64,000 nucleotides of DNA, taken from assembly GCA_003265685.1 (NCBI GenBank), contig KZ836108.1:26397-90396 (forward strand). Direction: 5' to 3'. Numbering within the stretch: the first letter of the stretch is position 1; each line of letters starts with the position of its first letter. Under the pieces are notes generated by a model, which saw only the letters and a list, made by a program, of their open reading frames with translations, was not told the origin of the DNA and did no database searches. Below, in pieces: positions 48,139-56,200 of this stretch. This DNA is from Piscinibacter caeni. GTDB lineage: Bacteria > Pseudomonadota > Gammaproteobacteria > Burkholderiales > Burkholderiaceae_C. The translations under genes and the position numbers were made by a program.

Positions 48139-48684
48139 CTATGTCGCGGCAGGCCTCCCGCGATGCAGCACCGGCACCAGCGCCGGGCCGGTGTGGCTCG
48201 CCGGGTTCGCCGCCAGCGCCTCGGGGCTCGGCGCGGCCACCACGCGCCCGCCGTGCGCGCCTCCCTCCGGCCCGAGGTGGACGATCCAGTCGGCCTCGGC
48301 GATCACGTCCAGATCGTGTTCGATCACCAACACGCTGTGCCCGCCGTCCACCAGGGGGTGCAGCGGCACCGCCACGTCGAGCCCCTCCAGGCTGTGCAGC
48401 GCGGCGCCGCGCACCAGCAGCTGAGGCAGGGTGTCGTCGACAGGGCGGCGCAGCTGCAGCGGGTGCGTCATCGGTGCGGCGAGAAAGCGGCCGGTGGGCG
48501 CGCCCATGGCCATCGCACCCTTCAGGCCGTCGAGCGGCCCGAGCAGGTGCGTCACGCCCTTGCCGATGCGCGAGATCGCCTCGTCGAGCAGAGCGCGGCC
48601 CTCGGGCGAGGCGCATGCTCCGACGAGCGCCTCAAGCTCGATCGCGGCTGGCTGGTCCGGCACCAGGGGCACATGCAGCAGCAC
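48139..48684 (-). pseudogene. Deletion-derived uvrA fragment
   Basis: An intact 181-codon frame made of three pieces of the second half of a large UvrA, joined in order: residues about 34-65 match the segment [19 protein letters not shown] of the gene at 53265-58937, residues 66-108 match [20 protein letters not shown], and residues 109-176 match [22 protein letters not shown] to the C terminus. All Walker A and LSGGE motifs are gone, so it cannot act as UvrA. The joints fall at short sequences shared by both sides. It begins with about 30 residues that differ from the neighbour, so it came from a diverged copy. A small functional protein cannot be excluded. Confidence 0.8.
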
Positions 48685-48734
48685 GGCGAGGCGCGCTGGC
48701 CCGGCGTGCCGTCGGGCCCGGCATAGCGCGCGTC

Positions 48735-48899
48735 CTACAGCTCGGCCAGCAGGTGATCGCGCAGGCCGCGCAGCGCGCGGTCCAGCTCGGTGCGCTGAGC
48801 ATCCGTTTCCGCCAGGATCTCGGCGCCTCGCAGCAGCGCCAACAGCGCGCCGGCCTGCGCCGGCGCCAATGCGGCCGGGGGCAGGGCGGCGCGTTCGCC
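48735..48899 (-). pseudogene. Possible gene remnant (C-terminal tail)
   Basis: A short open stretch between two stops without ATG or GTG start in a good context. The translation is helical and Leu/Ala-rich (ALLALLRGAEILAETDAQ, ALRGLRDHLLAEL) and looks like the end of a protein whose front is missing. It lies between the uvrA fragment and the SnoaL-like gene, in a region that appears rearranged. No family recognised. Confidence 0.3.
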
Positions 48900-48952
48900 T
48901 CAGGCCGTAAGCGGCAGGGCCAAGCGCCAGGCCACGAGCCGGCCGAGCGCCC

Positions 48953-49381
48953 TCACGGCGCCTCGCCCTTGTCGAACACGACCCGCCACACGCCCGGCGC
49001 CTCCTGGCGCCAGACCGAGTTGAAACGCGCGATCAGCTTGCCCTGAGCGTCGTGCACCGGCCCGCTGGAGTGGGCCAGCGTGCCGTCCGCCAGCACGTCG
49101 ACCTGGTCGGGCTCCCACGAGAACGGCGCGACCGGTCCGTCGAAGAAGGCCCGCCACCCTGCCACCACCTCGGCCCTGCCGCGCAGTACGCGCCGGCTGC
49201 CGTAGAACACCGCCTGCTCCGAGACGAAGGCCTCGAAGCCCTTGACGTCGCGCTCGGCCATCGTGCGTGCGAACGCGCGCTCGCTGGCCTCGACCTGTGC
49301 GCGCAGCGCCTCGAGGTCGGCGGCCGCGGCGCCGCCGGCCAGGCCCAGCACTGCTGCCGCCATCGGATGCCATCGCTTCAT
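48953..49381 (-). CDS. Secreted SnoaL/DUF4440-like protein
   Basis: A 142-residue protein with a signal peptide (MKRWHPMAAAVLGLAGGAAAA). The mature part matches the NTF2-like fold of the DUF4440/SnoaL type: helix VEASERAFARTMAERDVKG, then FEAFVSEQAVFYGSRRVLRGRAEVV, WEPDQVDVLADGTLAHSSGPV and a final strand VWRVVFDKGE. Such proteins bind small molecules or catalyse minor reactions; the role here is unknown. It is upstream of the rearranged segment and not obviously in an operon. Confidence 0.87.
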   Translation of the reverse strand: MKRWHPMAAAVLGLAGGAAAADLEALRAQVEASERAFARTMAERDVKGFEAFVSEQAVFYGSRRVLRGRAEVVAGWRAFFDGPVAPFSWEPDQVDVLADGTLAHSSGPVHDAQGKLIARFNSVWRQEAPGVWRVVFDKGEAP

Positions 49382-49429
49382 GCGTGCATGATGCCGCGAT
49401 CCGCCCGCCCCGTCGCGCCGATGCCGAGC

Positions 49430-50251
49430 TCAACGCCGCAACACACCATGGCTCAGCCCGCGCCCGGCCAGCGCCGCCTCGAATGCATCGCCGGCAAGCA
49501 CCTGCGCCTCGGCATGGCGCGCCGCGGCGATCGGGTCGCCGGGCACCTCGCCGAGCGCGGCGTGGCACATCAGCAGGTCGCCGTCGCGCGCCGCGTCCAG
49601 CCAGGCCGCCAGCCAGCGCGCATAACCGGGCGCGCCCCCGGTGAAGTCGTACACGCCCAGCAGACGGCGGTTCTGCGCCTGGCCGGCGGCACGCGCACGC
49701 CGCGCCAGACCGGCCGCTCCGAGCGCCTCGATCACCCGCGGCTTCAGCCATGCGCCCGCTCCGGCGCCCGCCGGCGCAACCAGGTTGGCGGCATGGAAGG
49801 TCGCCCGCAGCCACGGCGGCCGCTGCGGATAGCGCCGCTGCAGCGCCGCGAGCAGCGCGTCGCGCACCTGCGGCAGCTGGTGGACATGCTGGTGCCCGTC
49901 GACATGGTCCGGCGGCGCGCCACGGGCGTCCTCGAAGGCGTCGAGCTGGGCCTCGATCTCGTCGCGCAGGGCGGCGGCCGGCAGCGCGTGCAGCGCGGCG
50001 CGCACGAGCAACGCCTTCAGCCCGTGGCGCTGGCGCGGGCGCAAGGGCGCCTCGGTCAGGTCCAGGTGCAGGCCGACGTCCACCCGCCCGGGCACGAAGG
50101 CGGCGAGCTGCGTGCGCGCCTCGGCCCAGCCGGGGGCGCCGACCATCGCGCTGACCGCATCGAGCCGCCCGAGCCCGGCCAGGCGCACGGCCGCGGCGTT
50201 CACGGCGGCGTGCAGGCCCAGGTCGTCGAGGCAGATCGTCAGTCGCGTCAT
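49430..50251 (-). CDS. YdjC/ChbG-NaxD-type carbohydrate deacetylase
   Basis: A 273-residue deacetylase of the YdjC (ChbG/HpnK) family. N-terminal TICLDDLGLHAAVNAAAVR holds the metal-binding Asp pair; GLHLDLTEAPL and DHVDGHQHVHQLP hold the His ligands. Members remove N-acetyl groups from sugars, including undecaprenyl-linked GalNAc/GlcNAc (NaxD in Francisella, LgmC in Bordetella). Next to ArnC/ArnT-like genes, the substrate is probably a polyprenyl-linked N-acetylhexosamine (inference). It is divergent from gtrA with a 14-base gap. Confidence 0.92.
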   Translation of the reverse strand: MTRLTICLDDLGLHAAVNAAAVRLAGLGRLDAVSAMVGAPGWAEARTQLAAFVPGRVDVGLHLDLTEAPLRPRQRHGLKALLVRAALHALPAAALRDEIEAQLDAFEDARGAPPDHVDGHQHVHQLPQVRDALLAALQRRYPQRPPWLRATFHAANLVAPAGAGAGAWLKPRVIEALGAAGLARRARAAGQAQNRRLLGVYDFTGGAPGYARWLAAWLDAARDGDLLMCHAALGEVPGDPIAAARHAEAQVLAGDAFEAALAGRGLSHGVLRR

Positions 50252-50265
50252 GCAGCGGAGCCGGC

Positions 50266-50661
50266 GTGCGGCTGAGCGCGCCGCAACGCCGCCTGGCCTG
50301 GTTCGTGGCCACCGGCTGCACGGCCGCCGCCGTGCATTTTGCGGTGGTGGTGGGGCTGGTGGAGCGGGCCGGCTGGGCGCCGCTGGTCGCCAACGGGGCC
50401 GCCTGGCTGACGGCCTTCGTCGTCTCGTTCACCGGACACCTGCGGTTCAGCTTCGCCGACCAGGCGGCCCCGCCGCTGCGCGCGGCGCGCCGCTTCTTCG
50501 CCACCTCGGCGCTGGGCTTCGTGCTCAACGAGGCGGCCTACGCCGCGCTGCTGCACGGCGCCGGCCTGGGCTACCGCATCGCGCTGGCGGCGGTGCTGGC
50601 CGGCGTCGCGCTGCTGACCTGGCTGCTCAGTCGCCACTGGGCGTTCCGGGGCAGTCGCTAG
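50266..50661 (+). CDS. GtrA-family membrane protein
   Basis: A 131-residue protein with four hydrophobic helices (about 12-32, 38-58, 75-95, 102-122), matching GtrA, proposed flippases for polyprenyl-linked sugars. Signature LVANGAAWLTAFVVSFTGHLRFSF is typical. GTG start at 50266 gives the normal N terminus. Its 3' end overlaps the convergent ArnT-like gene by 35 bases. In this cluster it would move the lipid-linked sugar to the periplasm, like LgmD-type proteins (inference). Confidence 0.9.
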   Translation: MRLSAPQRRLAWFVATGCTAAAVHFAVVVGLVERAGWAPLVANGAAWLTAFVVSFTGHLRFSFADQAAPPLRAARRFFATSALGFVLNEAAYAALLHGAGLGYRIALAAVLAGVALLTWLLSRHWAFRGSR

Positions 50662-52153
50662 GCGGCCGCGGGGCGAGGCGCCACAGGCCGGCATCACCCT
50701 GGCTGGCGACGCGCCAGCCGATCGCGTCGAGCCGCCAGCGCGCCGCCGCGGCGCGGGTGGCCACGACCCAGGCCGTGCCGCGCACGCAGGCGGCACGCGC
50801 GAGCGCGCCGGCGTCGACCAGGGTCGCGCGGCCTCGATCCGGGGCGAACGCAGCCGCGTCGGCCAGCTCCTTGCGCCAGTTGTCGCGCCGGGCGATGTCC
50901 GGGTCCTGCCAGTCGTCGATCACCGGCACCGGGCCGGACAGGCGGGCGTACACCCGCAGGTCGTAGAAGTAGGCGCCGGCGAACAGCAGCGGGTCCCCTG
51001 GCTGGCGCTGCGCCAGCAACGCGGCGCCCAGCGACCGCGTCGAGGCGGCCGGCACGCGCGCCAGCACGACCGCGCCGCCGGCGCACAGCACCAGGGCCGC
51101 CACGGCGCCGGCGCGCCAGCGGCGCGAGGCGGTCACCGTGCCCGCCGCCTCGGCCACCAGCACCGCCAGCGGCGGCACGGCCGGCAGCACGTAGCCGACC
51201 AGCTTGGACTGCGGCAGCGAGAAGAAGCCGGTGACGATCGCCAGCCACAGCAGCATCAGCCAGCGCAGCTGCGCCGCCACGGCATCGGCGGCCGGCGGCG
51301 GCCGGCGCCAGGCGGGCAGCCACGCCGTCCACGGCAGCCCCAGCAGCAGCAGCACGGCGGGGAAGAACCAGAACGGCTGCACGTTGTTGAAGCCGCCTGC
51401 GGCGTAGCGCTGGAAGTGCTGCACCACGATGAAGTAGTGCAGGAAGCCGGGGTGGCGCAGCTGCATCGCGATGAACCACGGCAGCACGAGGGCCGCGAAG
51501 AGCCCCGCGCCGGGCAGCGACAGCAGCACCGGCAGGCGGCGCAGCCGGCGCGTCGCCGCGAGCCAGGCGAGCACGACGAGCGCCGGCAGCAGCGCGCCGA
51601 TCAGGCCCTTGGCCAGCACGCCGAGCGCGGCGGCGGCATAGGCACCCAGCCGGGCCCGCGGCGCGGGCGCACCCGCCTCGGCGGCCAGCACGGCATGGGC
51701 CGCCAGCAGGATCGTCACGCCGATGCAACCGGCCACCAGCATGTCCAGGTTGGCGAACTGCGCACCGATGAAGAAGAACGGCTGCGTCGCCAGCACCAGC
51801 AGCGCGGCGCGCGCCGCCGGCTCGCCGCGCCAGCGCCGCACGAACAGCGCCAGCGCCAGCGCGACGGCACCGGCGCCCAGCAGCGAGGCGAGCCGGGCGG
51901 CCCATTCGTGCGGGCCGAACAGGCCCAGCGACAGCGCGGTGATCCAGTAGAACAGCGGCGGCTTGTGGAAGAAGGGCAGACCGTCCAGCGTGGGCGTGAG
52001 CCAGTCGCCCGAGCGCAGCATCTCCCAGGCCACGCCGACGTAGCGGCCTTCGTCGGGCAGGGTCAGCGGGCGCATCCAGGCGGTGGCGGCCAACCACGCG
52101 AGGGTCAGCGCCAGCAGCGCCGCGAAGCGCTGCCGCGGCGGCAGCCCGCTCAA
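50627..52153 (-). CDS. ArnT-like (GT83) lipid A/polyprenyl sugar transferase
   Basis: A 508-residue multi-spanning glycosyltransferase of the ArnT/PMT superfamily. The first periplasmic loop has PLTLPDEGRYVGVAWEML with the catalytic Asp/Glu, FFHKPPLFYWI follows, and about 11-12 hydrophobic helices fill residues 10-350; the C terminus is a soluble periplasmic domain. It transfers a sugar from polyprenyl phosphate to a lipid acceptor, probably lipid A phosphate. The TTG start at 52153 overlaps the stop of the GT2 gene (TTGA), which couples the two. Confidence 0.92.
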   Translation of the reverse strand: MSGLPPRQRFAALLALTLAWLAATAWMRPLTLPDEGRYVGVAWEMLRSGDWLTPTLDGLPFFHKPPLFYWITALSLGLFGPHEWAARLASLLGAGAVALALALFVRRWRGEPAARAALLVLATQPFFFIGAQFANLDMLVAGCIGVTILLAAHAVLAAEAGAPAPRARLGAYAAAALGVLAKGLIGALLPALVVLAWLAATRRLRRLPVLLSLPGAGLFAALVLPWFIAMQLRHPGFLHYFIVVQHFQRYAAGGFNNVQPFWFFPAVLLLLGLPWTAWLPAWRRPPPAADAVAAQLRWLMLLWLAIVTGFFSLPQSKLVGYVLPAVPPLAVLVAEAAGTVTASRRWRAGAVAALVLCAGGAVVLARVPAASTRSLGAALLAQRQPGDPLLFAGAYFYDLRVYARLSGPVPVIDDWQDPDIARRDNWRKELADAAAFAPDRGRATLVDAGALARAACVRGTAWVVATRAAAARWRLDAIGWRVASQGDAGLWRLAPRPPSDCPGTPSGD

Positions 52154-53196
52154 TCGACCGGGCCCGGCAGGCCTTCACCGAGCGCGCGCCGCACCACGTA
52201 CAGGGGCCGGTCCTTGACCTCCTCGTGGATGCGCGCGATGTACTCGCCGATCACGCCCAGCGAGATCATCTGCACGCCGATGAAGAACAGCAGCGTGACG
52301 ACGATGGTCGTCCAGCCCGACACCGGGTGGCCGAACATCAGGTAGTCCAGCGACAGGATGCTGCCGTAGCCGAAGCCGAACACCGCCATCAGCAGCCCGA
52401 CGATCGTGACGCCGCGCAGCGGCCAGGTGGTGAACGCGGTCAGCCCGTCGACCGAGAAGCGGAACAGCTTCCAGAGGCTGAAGTGGCTGCGGCCGGAGGC
52501 GCGCGGCGGCGGGCGGTAGGGCACCGCCTCGGTCGGGAAGCCTACCCAGGCGTACAGGCCCTTCAGGAAGCGGTTGCGCTCGGGCAGGGACAGCAGCGCA
52601 TCGGCCGCGACCCGGTCGAGCAAGCGGAAGTCGCCCGCCCCCTCGGGCAGCTCGAACCGGTCGCCCAGGTTCACCAGGCGGTAGAAGGCGCGCGTGCCCA
52701 GGCGCTTCGGCAGGCTCTCGTCGTGCCGGTCCTCGCGCAGGGCGTAGACCACGTCGGCGCCGCCGCGCCAGCGCGCGAGGAACTCCGGGATCAGCGCGGG
52801 CGGGTGCTGCAGGTCGGCGTCCATCAGCACGACCACCTCGCCGCGCGCGGCCTCCAGGCCGGCGGTCAGCGCCGCCTCCTTGCCGAAGTTGCGCGACAGC
52901 TGCAGCACGCGGAATCCGGCACGGCGCGACCAGCCCGCGAGCAGCGCTGCGCTGGCATCGCGGCTGCCGTCGTCGACCAGCAGCACCTCCCAGGCGCAGC
53001 CGGTGCCGGCGAGCACCGACTGCAGTTCGGGCAGCAGGCGCCGCAGGTTGTCGGCCTCGTTGTAGCAGGGGATCACGCAGCTGATGCTGGGCCTGCGGCC
53101 GGCCCGCTCAGGGGGCTCCGGCAAGAATGCCGCCGGGCCCGCCAGGGACGCCGGGGCATCCGGGGCGGCAGGCAACGCCACGCGAAAGGACCTCAC
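52150..53196 (-). CDS. Polyprenyl-phosphate sugar transferase, GT2 (ArnC/DPM1-like)
   Basis: A 348-residue GT-A glycosyltransferase with two C-terminal membrane helices. Residues about 37-180 carry SISCVIPCYNEADNL, VLLVDDGSRDAS, LSRNFGKEAALTAGLEAA, and VLMDADLQHPP (DxD). The tail (VTIVGLLMAVFGFGYG and VTLLFFIGVQMISLGVIGEYI) matches ArnC/GtrB-type enzymes. It charges undecaprenyl phosphate with a sugar in the cytosol for the downstream ArnT-like enzyme. The N-terminal 35 residues are unusually Ala/Pro-rich; a later start is possible. Confidence 0.92.
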   Translation of the reverse strand: MRSFRVALPAAPDAPASLAGPAAFLPEPPERAGRRPSISCVIPCYNEADNLRRLLPELQSVLAGTGCAWEVLLVDDGSRDASAALLAGWSRRAGFRVLQLSRNFGKEAALTAGLEAARGEVVVLMDADLQHPPALIPEFLARWRGGADVVYALREDRHDESLPKRLGTRAFYRLVNLGDRFELPEGAGDFRLLDRVAADALLSLPERNRFLKGLYAWVGFPTEAVPYRPPPRASGRSHFSLWKLFRFSVDGLTAFTTWPLRGVTIVGLLMAVFGFGYGSILSLDYLMFGHPVSGWTTIVVTLLFFIGVQMISLGVIGEYIARIHEEVKDRPLYVVRRALGEGLPGPVD

Positions 53197-53264
53197 GCCA
53201 AAACCTCTCGATCACCTCGAGACGCCAGCATGCGCCGGCTGGCTTAGCGCCAGATTGCGTGCGA

Positions 53265-56200
53265 TCAGCGCCGCGCCAGCACCGGCGCAAGCGCCGCACC
53301 CGTGTGGCTCGCCGGGTTCGCCGCGAGCGACTCGGGCGTGGTCGCGGCCACCACCCGGCCGCCGCGCGCGCCGCCCTCCGGCCCGAGGTCGACGATCCAG
53401 TCGGCCTCGGCGACGACATCCAGGTCGTGTTCGATCACCACCACGCTGTGCCCGCCGTCCACCAGCCGGTGCAGCACGCGGATCAGCTTCTCCACGTCGG
53501 CCATGTGCAGGCCGACGGTCGGCTCGTCCAGCACGTAGAGCGTGTGCGGCGCCTTGTTGCCGCGCCGGGTGACGTCGTCGCGCACCTTGGTCAGCTCGGT
53601 CACGAGCTTGATGCGCTGCGCCTCGCCGCCGGAGAGCGTGGGGCTCGGCTGGCCGAGCGTCAGGTAGCCCAGGCCGACATCGCGCAGCAGCGACAGCGGG
53701 TAGGCGATCGCCGGCATCGAGGCGAAGAACTCGACCGCCTCGTCCACCTCCATCGTCAGCACCTCGCCGATGTGCTTGCCGCGCCAGCTCACCGCCAGCG
53801 TCTCGGGGTTGAAGCGCTGGCCGTGGCAGACGTCGCAAGGCACCTTCACGTCGGGCAGGAAACTCATCTCGATGGTGCGCAGGCCCTGCCCTTCGCAGGC
53901 CGGGCAGCGCCCCTCGCCGGTGTTGAACGAGAAGCGCGCCGGCCCGTAGCCGCGCGCCTTGGCCTCCAGCGTGTCGGCGAACAGGCGGCGGATGGTGTCC
54001 CAGAAGCCGATGTAGGTGGCCGGGCAGGAGCGCGGCGTCTTGCCGATCGGCGTCTGGTCGACCTCGAGCACGCGGTCGATGCGCGAGTAGCCGTCGATCG
54101 CGCTGCAGCCGGCCCAGGCCGGCCTGCCGCCGCGGGTGTTGACGAACTGCAGGTTGGCCAGCAGCACGTCGCGCGCGAGCGTGGACTTGCCCGAGCCACT
54201 GACCCCGGTGACGGCCACCAGCCGGCCCAGCGGCACCGCCACGTCGAGCCCCTGCAGGTTGTGCAGCGCGGCGCCGCGCACCAGCAGCTGCGGCGTGGTG
54301 TCGTCGACCGGCCGGCGCGGCTGCAGCGGGTGCGTCATCGGCGCGGCGAGGAAGCGGCCGGTCACCGAGTCCGCATGCGCCGCCAGCGCGTGCAGGTCGC
54401 CCTGCGCCACCAGCCGGCCGCCACGCTTGCCGGCGCCGGGGCCGATGTCGATGATGTGGTCGGCACGGCGGATGGTGTCCTCGTCGTGCTCGACGACCAC
54501 CAGCGTGTTGCCCTTGTCGCCCAGCTTGTGCAGCGCGTCGAGCAGGATCTGGTTGTCGCGCGGGTGCAGGCCGATGGTCGGCTCGTCGAGCACGTAGCAC
54601 ACCCCCTGCAGGTTGCTGCCGAGCTGCGCCGCGAGCCGGATGCGCTGCGCCTCGCCGCCGGAGAGTGTGGGCGCGGCGCGATCGAGCGTCAGATAGCCGA
54701 GGCCCACCTCCTCGAGGAACTCGAGCCGGCTGCGGATCTCGCTGATCACGTCGCGGGCGATGTCGGCCTCGCGGCCTTCGAGCCGGAGCGCCTCGATCCA
54801 GCGGCGCGTGTCCGAGACGCTCCACTGGGCGATCGCGGTGATCGCCTTGTCGTCGAAGGTCACGCCGCGCGAGGCCGGGTTCAGGCGCGTGCCGGCGCAG
54901 TCCGGGCAGGGTGCGTCGACCACGCCCTCGACCTCGGGCTCCTCGGACGGGAAGCTCTGCTCGCGGCCCTTGTCATCATCGTCGCGCCGGCTGTCGTCGT
55001 AGGCCTTGCGCTGCTCGCGCGTCAGCGCGAGGCCGGTGCCGACGCAGCTGCTGCACCAGCCATGCTTGCTGTTGTAGCTGAACATGCGCGGGTCCAGCTC
55101 GGGGTAGCTGGTGCCGCACACCGGGCAGGCACGCTTGGTGGAGAACACCTTCACGGTGCCGATGCGGCCGGTCGGCGCGCCCGTGGCCATCGCGCCCTTC
55201 AGGCCGTCGAGCGGCGCGAGCAGGTGCATCACGCCCTTGCCGAGCTCGAGCGTCTTCGCGAGCAGCGCGCGCAGTTCGACCTCGTTCGCCGGATCGATCA
55301 CCAGGTCGCCCACCGGCAGTTCGAGCGTGTGCTCCTTGAAGCGGTCCAGCCGCGGCCAGGGGTCGACCTTCAGGAACTCGCCGTCCACGCGCAGGTGCGT
55401 GTGGCCGCGCTGCCTGGCCCACTTGGCGAGGTCGGTGTAGACCCCCTTGCGGTTGACGACCAGCGGCGCGAGCAGGCCGACATGCTGGCCCTTGTGATCC
55501 CGCAGCAGTTGCGCCGCGATGCTCTCGGCGCTCTGCGGGCGCACCGGCGCGCCGTCCTTGGTGCAATGCTGCAGGCCGAGCTTCACGTACAGCAGGCGCA
55601 GGAAGTGCCACACCTCCGTCGTCGTCGCCACGGTGCTCTTGCGCCCGCCGCGCGACAGGCGCTGCTCGATCGCGACGGTCGGCGGGATGCCGTACACCGC
55701 ATCCACCTCCGGCCGCCCGGCCGGCTGCACGATGCTGCGCGCGTAGGCGTTGAGCGACTCCAGGTAGCGCCGCTGGCCTTCGTTGAACAGGATGTCGAAC
55801 GCGAGCGTGCTCTTGCCCGAACCCGACACGCCGGTGATCACGCTGAACTGCCCGCGCGGAATGTCCACGTCGAGCGACTTCAGGTTGTGCTCGCGCGCGT
55901 TGACGATGCGGATCACCTCCTCCGCCGCGCGGCGCTGATCGCGCCTTTCCAGCAGGACGCTCTGCAGCGGCCGCGCCTCCTCGACGCCGAGCGCCTGGTC
56001 GTAGTCGGCCAGCGCCTTTCCGGTGTGCGACGTGGGATGCCGCTTCACTTCCTCCGGCGGCCCGGCGCAGACCAGCTCGCCGCCGGCCTCGCCACCTTCG
56101 GGGCCGAGCTCGATCAGCCAGTCGCTGGCGCGGATCACGTCCAGGTTGTGCTCGATCACGACAATCGAGTGGCCGGCGTCGAGCAGCTTGCGGAAGGCCC

